Made by a program: the position numbers and the translations under genes
DNA from: Sorex araneus
Lineage: Eukaryota; Chordata; Mammalia; Eulipotyphla; Soricidae
Length of the DNA stretch: 64,000 bases
Reading direction: 5' to 3'
NCBI RefSeq assembly: GCF_027595985.1
Contig: NC_073312.1
Location: forward strand, 4,675,051 to 4,739,050
Notes under the pieces: model-generated
What the model was told of the DNA's origin: nothing
The model's database searches: none
Seen by the model: only the letters and a program-made list of their open reading frames with translations
Shown here: piece after piece, positions 1-9,927 of the stretch
Layout of the letters: every line of letters begins with the position of its first letter
Numbering within the stretch: position 1 is the first letter of the stretch

Positions 1-129
1 GGGAAAAAAAAAAAGAGAGTAATGGAATGAAGTGAAATGCTCTCACTGTCTTACAGCACATCTCAGCTGGGCGTGCTCAGCTGCCACCTGGGGAGAGTCA
101 TCCCGACCTGACAGCGCAGCTCACAGCTG

Positions 130-735
130 CGGAGGCTGCGCCCAGGTAGGGGGTCTGCGCGCGGCGGCTTCTCAGCAACCAGGCGGGGGCGGGGCCTCTG
201 CGGGTGGGCGTGGCCTCCCTGTATGGGCGTGGTTTATGTGGTGGGCGGGGCCTCCCGCGGATGTCCCGCCCCGCGTCCGCAGCCGCCCGATCCCCCGACG
301 CCGGTGGCGGCCATCGCGGCCCACTCACCTCGCCACGGCTTCCACCGAGCCTGGGATCGCCTTGCCGCCGTCCTCGCCGCCGTCGTAGAGCACTCCCGAG
401 ATGTCCAGCAGCACCCCGCGCACTCCAGCTAGCCGCTCGCCCCACGCGGCCATTGCGCCCGAAAGTGTGTCTCAGACTCGGCGTCCCAGCCGGCAGCTGC
501 GAGTGCGGCTGCGCCGGCGCGCGGAGGCTCCTGGGAAGTGTAGTTCGTCGGGGAAGGCCCCACGCTGACCCGGCTTGAAGGCCCCGCCTGGCTCCCGCCT
601 GCTCCCGGGTCACGCGGGGCCCACGTGGGCAGTGGGCAGATGGCAGCGGAAGCAGAGAGCAGCACTCTGGGAAGGGCGCAGGGCCAGTCGAGATACCCGG
701 GGGCCTGGGGGAAAGCGGCAGGCACAGGGGACCGG
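130..735 (-). promoter_or_regulatory. LHPP: CpG-island promoter of LHPP
   Basis: This stretch is GC-rich and CpG-dense around the LHPP start codon, with several GC-box-like elements (for example ggggcggggcc near 190 and gggcggggcc near 245). The part above position 453 is the 5' flank and 5' UTR for a minus-strand transcript; the part below 329 is the start of intron 1. I see no clear TATA box, as expected for a CpG-island promoter. The exact start site cannot be read from sequence alone. Confidence 0.6.
329..453 (-). CDS. LHPP: LHPP first coding exon (phospholysine phosphohistidine inorganic pyrophosphate phosphatase), partial
   Basis: LHPP is a HAD-superfamily phosphatase acting on phosphohistidine, phospholysine and inorganic pyrophosphate. 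The exon reads from ATG at 453-451 and encodes 41 whole codons beginning MAAWGERLAGVRGVLLDISG, matching the N-terminus of mammalian LHPP. It contains HAD motif I (LLDISGVLYD), whose first Asp is the catalytic nucleophile of the family. It ends in a consensus donor (GCGAG then gtgagt at 328-323) after two bases of codon 42, an Arg in relatives. The short Gly/Asp/Glu-rich stretch after VLYD is variable among mammals. The remaining exons would lie to the left, outside the window. The divergent arrangement with NKX1-2, about 13 kb away, is the one seen in human. Confidence 0.88.
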
Positions 736-979
736 TGAGCCAGGTTCCCTCTGGCATCCCAGATGGTCCCCGAGCATCTCCAGGGATGGTTCCTGAGTGT
801 AGAGCAAGGAGTAACCCCCGAGTGTTGGATAACATGGGGGTGTCCTTGCTCCTCCCGCGGGAGCTTAGGTTTATTGAGTTACTCCCACAACAGTGCCCCC
901 GAGGCACACCCAATTCCACCAAGCACTAATTATTATCAAGCACTAATAATCCTATGTTTATTTAAAATAAATAAATGTT

Positions 980-1152
980 GGGGCTGGAGCAATAGCACAG
1001 CGGGTAGGGCGTTTGCCTTGCACGCGGCCGACCCGGGTTCTAATCCCAGCATCCCATATGGTCCCCTGAGCACCGCCAGGGGTAATTCCTGAGTGCAGAG
1101 CCAGGAGCAACCCTTGTGCATCTCCGGGTGTGACCCAAAAAGCAAAAAAATA
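980..1152 (+). mobile_element. Sor-type SINE, short body
   Basis: Full-length tRNA-derived SINE. It has a head with box A-like tagcacagcgggtagggcg and box B-like gggttctaatcc, a body with two degenerate gccaggrgtaa / gagccaggagyaa repeats, and an A-rich tail after gtgacccaaaaagc. This is the 'short type' referred to below. It is flanked by unusually long direct repeats (about 911-960 and 1165-1215). Confidence 0.9.
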
Positions 1153-1394
1153 AAATAAATGTTAATTCCATCAAGCATTAATTATTATCAAGCACTAAGA
1201 ATCCTGTGTTGCTTCTCTCTTTCCTTTATGTTATTTGCGTGGCTTAGCAATGTCTTTTTGTATGGATGCAGGAAGACAGTTGATGCTACGCTTTTGTAGC
1301 ATGTGAGTTAACTGACTCCGAAATAATATTGACTCCTGGGCATCTATATTTACTTGATTCAAGCCTCAGTTGCCCTTAGTTCCTAGCACTCCAA

Positions 1395-2550
1395 AAGCAG
1401 GGTCCTGGCGAAGGGACTGGATGGACCCAGGGCAAGCTGTGAGCTACCCTGGCATCAAAAGGGGACAAGCTAAGTGCCGTGAGTATAATAAGTTACGAGC
1501 ACGGTCATGGACAAACTCTATCATGACCCGAAAAGAAGCAACTGAATAAGGACCCTGCTGGGGTTAGGAAAGACTAACCTGGCCTGAGCACTGTGGTCTG
1601 GGATATATAGCAAGATGTCCCCAGGAAGAACCACCCTTTAAGCTTAATATATCTCTTACTATGTTCATAAAAATGACTAGAAATATTACAAGCAGTAAAT
1701 TTACTATGATTGCTTAAATGGATGACTAGCTGAGGAGGGCTGGAGCGATAGCACAGCGGGTAGGGCGTTTGCCTTGCATGCAGCCTACTGGGCTCGATTC
1801 CTCTGTCCCTCTCGGAGAGCCCGGCAAGCTACCGAGAGTATCCCGCCCGCACGGCAGAGCCTGGCAAGCCACCCGTGGCGTATTCGATATGCCAAAAACA
1901 GGAACAAGTCTCTCAATGGAGACACTACTGGTGCCCGCTCGAGTAAATCGATGAACAAGGGGACGACAGTGCTACAGTGATAGTAGCTGAGGAGAGGAGA
2001 AAGCAGCACACCCTGGATGGAATCCCGCCCTTGAGTGGGCCCCCTAGCAAGCTGGAGTGCTGACCCCTCACATGAGATTTTTGCCCTTGAGTGAATCTCC
2101 TAGAGCTTCCCCTGAAGGAGTGGCCTTAGCTCTGTCTGTTGTTACGACGGTGTCCAACCCCACCTATGTGTGCCCCCACCCTGCATGGCTCCTATATAAG
2201 TATGCTGGAAGGGGCAAGAGGGGAGGACGAGAACTCTGGGACTCTGGGACTCTGAGGACAAGAATATAGGGGCTGGAAGGAGGACGAGATGATGACGCCG
2301 ACTGGGAGTAGAGGATGCTAAGACGACGAGGAGACGAGGAAGGAAGTGTCACGAGGTAGAGGGCCCTGAGGTCTACGAGGAGACTCGGGTGATGGAACTC
2401 TGAGGACTGGGACAGACCGAAACTCCGACTACGGTGGCGCCTCCGTAAGGGGAGAGATCAGACTACAGCGGGGAGGAGCAAGACAAACCCGTGACCGAAC
2501 AGCCTGGGGCCCAGTCCCTGTTTCTCAGTTCCCGGGTCCTTCGCCCGTCA
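1395..2550 (+). mobile_element. LTR-like retroelement, split by a SINE
   Basis: The segment 1480-1737 plus 1984 onward aligns by eye with the reverse complement of about 46230-45640. Shared blocks include aggaccctgctggggttaggaaagact, then gcctgagcactg, then gctgaggagagga and cacctatgtgtgccccc. The copy here has a TATA-like ctcctatataagtatgctgg near 2190, followed by a purine-rich tract, which looks like the U3/R part of an LTR. Outer limits are uncertain. The family (MaLR/ERV3-type is a guess) cannot be named without a repeat library. Confidence 0.5.
1738..1983 (+). mobile_element. Sor-type SINE, long body
   Basis: The tRNA-like head is shared with the short type, but the body differs: ccctctcggagagcccggcaag, the gtattcgatatgccaaaaacag block and tggtgcccgctcgagtaaatcgatga, about 245 bp in all. 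It is flanked by an 11-bp target-site duplication tagctgaggag (1727-1737 and 1984-1994), so it inserted into the LTR-like repeat around it. This is the 'long type' referred to below. Confidence 0.88.
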
Positions 2551-2990
2551 CGGTCACTGTTGTCTGGCCTGGGGAGGCGGCTCTCAGCCACCGAGTGCTC
2601 CTGTCCCGGGGGAGCCCCCCACACTTTTCTTTCGAAACTCACAGCCAGGGGGACCCACCTCCACCAGCCCGTAAAACGTGGCCACTCGCCACCCCATGCC
2701 AGGGATCCACCTCCCGCACCCAAAACGCGGGCACTCACCCTTGGAGCTATCCGGTGTGTTTGGCTTCTGTTGGGGTCACACCCCACAGTGCTCAGGAGCG
2801 ACTCCAGGCTCTGTGCTCAGAGCTGCACCTAGTGTTGTGCAGGGGACCGTTTGGCGGTGCTGGCAGACCGCACAGGGCGCCTCGGACACGCACAGCCCGC
2901 GCGCAGGCCGGCAGATGGCCCGTCTCGTTCTCTCCAGCCAGTTCACTGACTTTAAAGATTTTGGGCTCTGCAAGTATAAGCAAGTGAAAT
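2550..2990. other. Non-coding sequence with a degenerate SINE-like stretch
   Basis: No gene is visible. At about 2755-2850 the phrases ggggtcacaccccacagtgctcagg and ggctctgtgctcag resemble an old minus-strand short-type SINE, too decayed to bound. Confidence 0.3.
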
Positions 2991-2993
2991 TGT

Positions 2994-3180
2994 GTTTTTT
3001 TGTTTTGTTTTGTTTTGTTTTATGGGCCATACCTGGCTATGCTCAGGGGTCGCTCCTGGCTCTGCTCAGGAATCACCTCTGGGCTGGCGGTGCTCGGGTG
3101 GGATGCCACGGGGATCAAACCCACGTCAGCCGCACGCAAGGCAAGTGCCCTCCCTGCTGTGCTGTCACTCTGGCCTCAAG
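2994..3180 (-). mobile_element. Sor-type SINE, short body, diverged
   Basis: Minus-strand copy starting with a (ttttg)n tail, then atgggccatacctggctatgctcagg and ending gtcactctggcctc. It is clearly older than the full-length copies, with several indels. Confidence 0.75.
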
Positions 3181-3206
3181 ATCGTGTTCTTTGAAGACAC
3201 TCACTT

Positions 3207-3300
3207 AGGGCCAGGGAGATGGCTCAGAGCACTTGGCCACGTGCTTTGCATGCTGGAGGCCAGACGGCAGGGCCGGCAGTGACCCCTCGGTGCACCACGG
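3207..3300 (+). mobile_element. Degenerate SINE head
   Basis: ggccagggagatggctcagagcac followed by cacgtgctttgcatgctgg resembles the tRNA-like head of the local SINEs. The rest has decayed. Confidence 0.35.
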
Positions 3301-3547
3301 GGGAGGGGAGGGCCCCCAGACAGACCCCCCACAAAGACAGTTTTTATGGTGATTTCTTGTAGCAGTCAGAGAATTGAAAATGGAGACTCGGGTTCCACAG
3401 CAGAAAAGTGGCACGTTGGACACAATAGAAACGACTTATTTGGATGTATACTTTCATTTTTGTTTGTTTGGGGGCCCCACTGTACTGTATTGCTCTGGCC
3501 CTCTTTATTATTATTATTTTTTTTATTTTTATTTATTTTATTTATTT

Positions 3548-3722
3548 TTGTTTTGTTTTGTTTTTTGGGTCACACCCGGCAATGCACAGGGCTCACTCCT
3601 GGCTCATGCACTCAGGAATCACTCCCGGTGGTGCTGGGGGACCCTATGGGATGCTGGGAATCGAACCCGGGTTGGCCATGTGCAAGGTAAACGCCCTCCG
3701 TGCTGTGCTGTCACGCCAGCCC
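3548..3722 (-). mobile_element. Sor-type SINE, short body
   Basis: Minus-strand copy with a T-rich (ttattt)n/(ttttg)n tail at 3500-3565, the ttgggtcacacccggcaatgcac start and a cgccagcccc end. The body is near full length. Confidence 0.85.
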
Positions 3723-3764
3723 CAGTATTATTCTTTTTAAAAGCATCGTTTTCAAGGGCAGAGG

Positions 3765-3885
3765 GGCCATACAGGGGCTAAGACACTTGGCTTGCATGCA
3801 GCCCCCCAGTGTGGCCCCTGGCCCTTAGCACTGCCAAGAGTGACTCCTGAGCACAGGCCTAGGATAGCCCTTGGCTGGCTTTGCT
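3765..3885 (+). mobile_element. Degenerate SINE
   Basis: cataggggctaagacacttggcttgcatgc-like head and ctcctgagcacagg-like body fragments support an old plus-strand SINE. Boundaries are uncertain. Confidence 0.4.
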
Positions 3886-3899
3886 GCCAGTGGGGGTCC

Positions 3900-4915
3900 C
3901 AAGTCAACCCCCCTTTCTCCCCACACGAGAGAGAGCTGTGTGTTTCTTCTGAGGAGCCTGGGGCCTCGCATGGGAGAACAGATGCTCCACCCCCGAGCTC
4001 GCCCCGGGTTCCGGAGGCCACTTTTATTGTTTGCTGGGGGGAGGACAGTCCACCGGTGCTCAGGCTCAGCGCTGAACAGTGCTCCTGCCAGCAGGAGCAG
4101 GGAGCAGACCTGGGCCTCGGCTGGGGAGCACGGACACCCACCCTGGGTCACCCCGGCTCTGTCTCGGGGAGCACTCCTGGTGGTGCTCAGGGGGGCTGTG
4201 GTGCCGCGGAGCAAGGTAGGGCTGACCGTGTGCCAGGCAAGTGCCTGACCCCTCGCCAGCCTCCGCAGTGCTCCGCGCTGTGTCCAGCCAGTGCAAACCG
4301 CGTTCGTGTCCATCCCAGAGTGCGTCAGCCCCAGGCGCCAGCGGGGTTCAGAGGGAAGTGGCACGAGGAGGTCAGCCCGTCCCGGGGCCTTTGCCGTGCC
4401 AGGGAGGAACACTTCTGTGCCAGCCACCGGGATTGGAGGGAGAGAAGCCCCAGCAGAAAGCCCAGCTCCCAACACCCACCGTGCGGTCAGAAACGTCTCC
4501 CCCCAAATCCATGGGTGCAAACCTACCCGCCTGGGTGACAGCAGGAGGACGCAGGGCCCTCGGGTGGTGATCCGGTCCTGGGGACCCCGAGTGGGACTCA
4601 GGGAGTGGGTTCAACTTGCCCCCCACCCGCCAGGGAGGACGGGGACAAGTGTGGGAACGGGAGGTTCCCGGGTGGACCCCAAGCTGCAGACCCCCGAGGA
4701 CCAAGCTTCGGCCACCACGCGAGCAATCAGGGCTGTGCTTGATGCCCCGGACTCAGGAGGCGCAGACCAGGAGGGTCAGAGTGAGAAGGACGGCAGAGCC
4801 CGCGTGGGCCTGGTTAGCCGCGTGCCAGCCCCTCCGGGCCCTGCGTTCTGTCCCGGCTGTGTCCCCTGGAAAGTGAGAGCAGATGCAGTGAGTCCCCGTG
4901 GGGTGGGGGGGGGGC
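3900..4915. other. GC-rich non-coding sequence
   Basis: Open frames here are long only because the base composition is GC-rich; none shows a recognisable domain or exon-like boundaries. SINE-like scraps occur near 4035-4260 (for example cggtgctcaggctcag). No gene is called. Confidence 0.4.
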
Positions 4916-4919
4916 AATT

Positions 4920-5043
4920 CTGTTTGGGGGCCACACCTGGCAATGCTCAGGGTAACTCCTGGCTCCGCACTACTGGGGGACCCCACGGGGCGTCGGGCTG
5001 TCGCACGCGGGGCCACGCCCTCCCCGCTGCCTCTCCAGCCACC
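4920..5043 (-). mobile_element. Degenerate SINE, short body
   Basis: Minus-strand remnant: tgggggccacacctggcaatgctcagg to ctgcctctccagccacc, with part of the middle deleted. Confidence 0.6.
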
Positions 5044-5121
5044 AGCGCCTCTGTTTGACTGAGAAGCCTCCCTGAGGAAGCAGCTCTTGAAGTGCTTCTC
5101 AAACTGCGGGAAGGGCCATAG

Positions 5122-5205
5122 AGGGGCCGGGGCTACAGCTCGGCAGTGGAGCACTTTGCCTCGCGTATGTGAGGTCCCGGGTTCGATCCCTGGCCAAGGT
5201 ACATA
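5122..5205 (+). mobile_element. tRNA-derived element of a different type
   Basis: ggggctacagctcggcagtgg followed by ggtcccgggttcgatccctgg has box A and box B spaced as in a tRNA, but the sequence differs from the surrounding Sor-type heads and resembles tRNA-Ala/ID-like heads. No matching body follows. It could be an older SINE family or a tRNA pseudogene. Confidence 0.4.
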
Positions 5206-5299
5206 AGGGTCCTTTGGAAGCTTCGGAAAGCGGATTGTTGAGTTCGGATCTGGAATGGGCCTGGCTCTGCATGCCAGAAGACTGCAGTGCTGGGTCTGA

Positions 5300-5365
5300 G
5301 TTCCCTGCTTCTCTGTCTCTGTCTCTGTCTCTGTTTCTGTCTCTCTCCTCTCTCTCCGTCTCTCG
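5300..5365 (+). repeat. (CTGTCT)n / pyrimidine microsatellite
   Basis: ctctgtctctgtctctgtctctgtttctg followed by ctctctcctctctctcc; a low-complexity pyrimidine tract. Confidence 0.8.
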
Positions 5366-5470
5366 GTGCGTCCAGCTAGCCGAGCCCATCATGTGCTCAG
5401 AGTAAGTGCTCTGTCACTGAGTGAACCCTAAGTGACATTCAGATTTTAAGGCGCCCGTGAATGCTTATCG

Positions 5471-5641
5471 GGGGCTGGAGTGATAGCACAGCAGGTCGGG
5501 CGCTCACCCTTGCATATGGGTGACTCAATTCCACCCCTGGCACCCCATTCGGTCCCCAGAGCCCACCAGACGTGATCTCTAAGCGCAGAGCCTGGAGTAT
5601 GCTCTGAGCACCGCCAGGAGGCTCAAAGCAAAAAAAAAAGT
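5471..5641 (+). mobile_element. Sor-type SINE, short body, diverged
   Basis: Head gggggctggagtgatagcacagcagg; the body has an altered order at its 3' end (gtatgctctgagcaccgccaggagg) and a short A tail. Confidence 0.75.
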
Positions 5642-5644
5642 GAA

Positions 5645-6540
5645 ACAAGAGACCCATATCCCGTGATCCTGTGAGCAGTTCCCCGGTCCTGAAAACAGTC
5701 CCATTCCCGGAGGGTCAGTGGGTCACGTCAGCAGCTCACGTGCCCGGGTATTTGTTCAGAGCGGGCGGGAGGCGGGTGAGCTGCCCCTTCTCTCGGGGCA
5801 GGTCCCTGGCTGGCAGGGAGGCCCATCCTGCCTGCCCACGCAGCCTGGGCAGAGGTCGGAGTGGGGCACCAGGGCGGGGCGCGTCTCTGCGATCAGCGAG
5901 TCTGGTCGCTGGGCCCCCGGCCCCCCAGTGCAGAGAGGGGTTTTAACCAAGGGACCGGACTGTCCCGGGCACAGAGTGCACTCACGGTGCTCGGACCGCA
6001 GCTGTTGCTGCCGTGAGGACAGCGGAGAGCCGAGGCGAGTCCCGAGGGGCCCGGGGACATGGCCTGGGGCGCACGCCGGACCCTGTTCCCGGGCCTGAGC
6101 AGCCCCACACCCGCGGGCCCGGCTGGCCGAGTGGCGTCAGCAGGGCCTTCCTGGGAGGACCGGGGCCAGCAACGGGGGGGCCGGGATCAGCCCCAAGCCC
6201 GGGCGGGGTAACCCCTTTCCCTCTGCCAAGAGCCCGCGGCCCCGAAGGCTGGCGTGGGGGCCCCGAGGGCCGGCCTGGCCACTCCAGAGCCTGCACTTTT
6301 GTTCCCCACTGTCCGGGGGGCCCCCGCAGGCCACTGCTGGCTTGTCACAAACTCACAGCCAAGTTTGAACTACGGAACCCCGCTGGTCTTCAGTTTGCTG
6401 CCCGAGCTCCTACAGAGTGAGGGACCCAGTCCGGCGGGACCAGACGGGGCGGGGGGCTCAGGTTAGGGCAGGGGGCCACCACTCCTTCCCTCCAATGATC
6501 ACTCCCCCGAATCTATCTAGTTTGCTGTAATTGGTGGGGG
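5645..6540. other. GC-rich unique sequence, no gene seen
   Basis: CpG-containing, repeat-poor DNA. Open frames exist on both strands but none has a recognisable domain, and codon structure does not stand out from the GC background. Confidence 0.4.
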
Positions 6541-6544
6541 CTGT

Positions 6545-6775
6545 TTGGGGTCACACCCGGCGGCACTCAGGGCTGACTCCTGGCTCTGTGCTCAGGGCTG
6601 ACTCCTGGCTCAGTGCTCAGGGCTGACTCCTGGCTCAGTGCTCAGGGCTGACTCCTGGCTCTGTGCTCAGGACTCACTCCTGGCTCTGTGCTCAGGGCTC
6701 ACTCCTGGCTCTGTGCTCAGGGATCCTGTAGGGTACCAGGCATTCATCCCCGCCCCGCCACCTGCAAAGCAAGCC
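6545..6775 (-). mobile_element. SINE remnant carrying a 25-bp minisatellite
   Basis: The ends look like a minus-strand short-type SINE (tttggggtcacacccggcgg at the left, cacctgcaaagcaagccc at the right). Its middle has expanded into tandem 25-bp units; see the separate repeat entry. Confidence 0.65.
6566..6715 (+). repeat. Minisatellite, six 25-bp units, born from a SINE
   Basis: Six consecutive units of ctcagggctgactcctggct plus ctgtg (or cagtg), exactly 25 bp apart at 6566, 6591, 6616, 6641, 6666 and 6691; a seventh begins ctcaggg and leaves register. The unit is part of the SINE body. Confidence 0.9.
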
Positions 6776-6779
6776 CCTT

Positions 6780-7720
6780 CGCCTCTTGCTCTCTCTCTGG
6801 CGCGCTGCTCTCTCTGTTTACTGGGGCCGCTCCCGGAGACGCTGCTTGTCGGTGCAGGCTGATGGCTTTGTGCTCAGGCCCAGCCGGGCTGCATTTCCGC
6901 CTCACCCACGGCGCGTGCCGTGTTGGGGACCCAACTCTGGGCCTCGCACACGGCTGGCGTTCTCTCTCCCCCTTGAGCCCTCCCCGGGCCGCTCCTTTTG
7001 CTGCCTGACCCTGCTGACCCCCCAGGCGCCCCCAGGCATAAACCCCAGCGCTGGGTGGGCCAGACTGTACCCACACGACTCTCCTGGCTCCCTTGCCCCG
7101 CCACAGCCACCCCATCCCCACCCTTCCCCCCCCTACGCCCACTGCCCCGCTGGCCTCAGTCCTGACTCCCGGCAGCCCACCGGCCAGTGCCCCCATGCCC
7201 CGCTGCCCGCGCAGCTGGCTCCGGGCCCCGCGGCGGCCTGGGCTTGGCGCTTCACCTCCGGGCCGCGGGAGCCCCTGGGAAAGCCAGCGGGGTCCAGGAG
7301 AGCGGCCACACGCCCCCACTGAGTCCCCGACGGCCTGCTCTTCCTCATCTCTCGGGAGGGGCCTAACGCTCAGGACCACGCGGTGTCCGAGAGGGGATGA
7401 GGGACCCCCCACGTCTCCCACGTCTCCTCTCCTGCTTGCAACGTCTCGAGCCTGTCGCCTGCACGGAAAATTCCGGAGACGCCTCCAGGATTGTCCAGTT
7501 CCTGCCTTCCGGGTGGCAGGTCGGCATTCCTGCGGGCGACTGTCCCCGGGGGAGGTGACTGACTGACGAGGGGCTCCAGGGAGGAGCTGGGTTGACCTGC
7601 GTGCAGGACAAGGGCCCGACTCTCGTGTTGGCTCTCTGGGCCTGCGCTGCGTCAGTCCAGCGTCAGGTCCTGGGCAACCGTCGTGTCTGCTTTGGAGCTC
7701 GTGGGAGAGTAAAGTCTGAG
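6780..7720. other. GC-rich unique sequence, no gene seen
   Basis: C-rich, CpG-moderate DNA with no recognisable repeat or exon. Confidence 0.35.
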
Positions 7721-7727
7721 CAAACGC

Positions 7728-8085
7728 TGGAGCCGGGGAGGTAGTGACGCGGGCAGGGTGACTGTCTGGGGCCCAGGTGACCCGGGTTCAATTCCTGGCG
7801 TCCCATGTGGTCTCCCAAACCCCTAAAAGAGTGATTCCAGGGGCTGGAGCGATAGCACAGCGGGGAGGGCGTTTGCCTTGCACACGGCCGACCCAGGTTC
7901 GATTCCCAGCATCCCATATGGTCCCCTGAGCACCGCCAGGGGTGATTCTTGAGTGCAGATCCAGGAGTAACCCCTGTGCATTGCCAGGTGTGACCCAAAA
8001 GGCAAAAAAAAAGAGTGATTCCAGAGGGCAGAGTCAGGAGTAAGCCCTGAGCATCCCCAGGTGTGGCCCCCAAGCCATAATAATG
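7728..8085 (+). mobile_element. Older SINE split by a younger one
   Basis: 7728-7839 (head, with ggcccaggtgacccgggttcaattcc) and about 8013-8085 (gcagagtcaggagtaagccctgagcatcc) together form one diverged short-type SINE. A younger copy interrupts it. Its tail seeds the AAT microsatellite. Confidence 0.75.
7840..8012 (+). mobile_element. Sor-type SINE, short body, nested
   Basis: Full-length young copy inside an older SINE. The duplicated target aagagtgattccag is present at both ends (about 7826-7839 and 8012-8025). Confidence 0.9.
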
Positions 8086-8120
8086 ATAATAATAATAATA
8101 ATAACAATAATAATAATATA
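8082..8120 (+). repeat. (AAT)n microsatellite
   Basis: aataatgataataataataataataac-like tract at the tail of the older SINE. Confidence 0.85.
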
Positions 8121-8211
8121 AGCAAGACCTTTTACCCAATTTTCTACCGCTCAGTGAGAACCCAAGTAAATAAATAAGCCCACTGTTTTGGTTTATACTA
8201 ACATTGTCTTG

Positions 8212-8365
8212 AGGCCAGAGCGAGAGTACAGCAAGAGGGCATTTGTCTTGCATGCGCCTGACCCGGGTTCAATCCCTGGCATTCCATACGGTTCCCCTGA
8301 GCACTCCAGGAGTAACCCCTGACATTGTCGGGTGTGACCCAGAAACAAAACAACAACAAAAATCT
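8212..8365 (+). mobile_element. Sor-type SINE, short body, diverged
   Basis: gaggccagagcgagagtacagc head, small internal deletions, and an aacaaaacaacaac tail. Confidence 0.75.
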
Positions 8366-8505
8366 GAAAGTGTCTGATCTGCAGCACCACATCTCCAGCT
8401 CTCACCGCCTGGCTGTCTTCAGAGCTTCCTGCACACTTCTGAGATATAGAAATTGATTTTCTTTATAAACTTGTTATATTTCTTTACAAGATTCTCTATA
8501 ATTTT

Positions 8506-8699
8506 TCTTTCTTTTTTTCTTTTTTTTTTTTTTTTTGCTTTTTGGGTCACATTCAGTGATGTTCAGGGGTTATTCCTGGCTCTGCACTCAGGAATCACTC
8601 CTGGCGGTGCGCAGGGGACCATATGGGATGCTGGGAATCGAACCCGGGTCAGCCGTGTGCAAGGCAAATGCCCTACCCGCTGTGCTATTGCTCCAGTCC
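8506..8699 (-). mobile_element. Sor-type SINE, short body
   Basis: Minus-strand copy with a long T tail. The target ctctataattttt is repeated on both sides (about 8493 and 8703). Confidence 0.88.
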
Positions 8700-8725
8700 C
8701 CCCCTCTATAATTTTTTAAAGTTCT

Positions 8726-8892
8726 TTGCTTTTTGGGTCACACCTGGCGTTGCACAGGGGTTACTCCTGGCTCATGCACTCAGGAATTACTCCTGGCGGT
8801 GCTCAGGGGACCCTATGGGATGCTGGGAATCAAACTCAGGGCGGCCGTGTGCAAGGCAAACACCCTACCCACTGTGCTATCGCTCCAGCCCC
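8726..8892 (-). mobile_element. Sor-type SINE, short body
   Basis: Minus-strand near-complete copy, tttgctttttgggtcacacctggcg to cgctccagcccc, only about 25 bp from the previous one. Confidence 0.88.
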
Positions 8893-8974
8893 TAATTTTC
8901 TTTACAAACCTTTTCATAGGGTTACTTTATTAACAAGAAGACATACTGATTTCTTTTGGGGCGGGGGCGGGGTG

Positions 8975-9060
8975 GTTTGGGCTGCACCTGGCAAAGTTCA
9001 GGGGTCAGGGATCAAACCCAGGTCGACTGCATGCAAGGCAAATGAACTCTCACTCCAGGG
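8975..9060 (-). mobile_element. Degenerate SINE
   Basis: ctgcacctggcaaagttcagggg and gcatgcaaggcaaatg remnants with a large internal deletion. Confidence 0.55.
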
Positions 9061-9069
9061 GGCCCCCCA

Positions 9070-9535
9070 AGACATACTGATTTCTTCAAGCAAAAGCTAG
9101 CGGGCGTTGTGTTAACGTTGGCTGAGACAGTCTCCAGCCAAGGTGGGCCTGTAGGGGACAGTGCCCTTGGCAGCCAGAGTTCAAAGGCCCGCGGGGAACG
9201 GGGGCTGCCAGCCTCTAGTTGGGAATGGACTCTGCGGCCAGAGGAGGTGGTGGGTCAGGGAAGCCTTCAGCGAGAGAGGCCACTCCATCAGGGGGCAAAC
9301 CTGAAGGCTGCTTCCTCTGGCCCGGAGTCATCTGATGAGGGACGCAGGTCACTGAGCCCCAAGTAAAGGGACCGTCCACACTGGGACCCCCACCGCTGAC
9401 TTCACCCCCGTTGGCCGACAGTCCTGCCTTCTGAACTGGTCTCTTTGGCTTCGATGTCCTGCCCCGTGGGCCCACCCAAACCACGGGGCTTCTTTGGGGA
9501 GGCGGCGGGAGAGGAGTGGGGGGAGTATTACAGGA
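9070..9535. other. Unique sequence, no gene seen
   Basis: Short open frames on both strands, none recognisable. Confidence 0.35.
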
Positions 9536-9536
9536 G

Positions 9537-9680
9537 GGCTTTGGGTCACATAACCCTGCTAAAGGCTTAACTCCTTGTTCTGTGCTCAGGGATTACTCCT
9601 GGCACAGTGCTCAGGAATCATATGCAGTGCTGGGGATTAAACTGGGGTCAACTGCATCTTCTCCCCGACACTCCCTCTGG
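9537..9680 (-). mobile_element. Degenerate SINE
   Basis: ctttgggtcacataaccctgc, ttctgtgctcagggattactcctgg and caactgcat remnants of an old minus-strand copy. Confidence 0.5.
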
Positions 9681-9701
9681 ACCAACCCTCACGGTTTTAA
9701 A

Positions 9702-9871
9702 CTTTTTTCTTTTTGGGTCACACCTGATGATGCTCAGGGGTTACTCCTGGCTCTGCACTCAGGAATTACCCCTGGCGGTGCTCAGGGGACCCTATGGGAT
9801 GCTGGGAATCGAACCCGGGTCGGCCACGTGCAAGGCAAACGCCCTCCCTGCTGTGCTATCACTCCAGCCCC
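9702..9871 (-). mobile_element. Sor-type SINE, short body
   Basis: Full-length minus copy with a clear target duplication ccaaccctcacggtttta on both sides (about 9683-9700 and 9872-9889). Confidence 0.92.
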
Positions 9872-9927
9872 CCAACCCTCACGGTTTTACCTAGAGAATT
9901 TCAGTTGCATTTTTTAAAAATATTTTT

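Noticed and set aside
6545-6775. Tandem 25-bp array considered as a CRISPR-like array
   Set aside because: Units are directly adjacent without spacers, derive from a SINE and lie in a mammalian genome.
7663-8253. Open frames within SINEs, such as the recurring [17 protein letters not shown]-type peptide
   Set aside because: The same peptide appears at every SINE because the element lacks stops in some frames. It is not a gene family.
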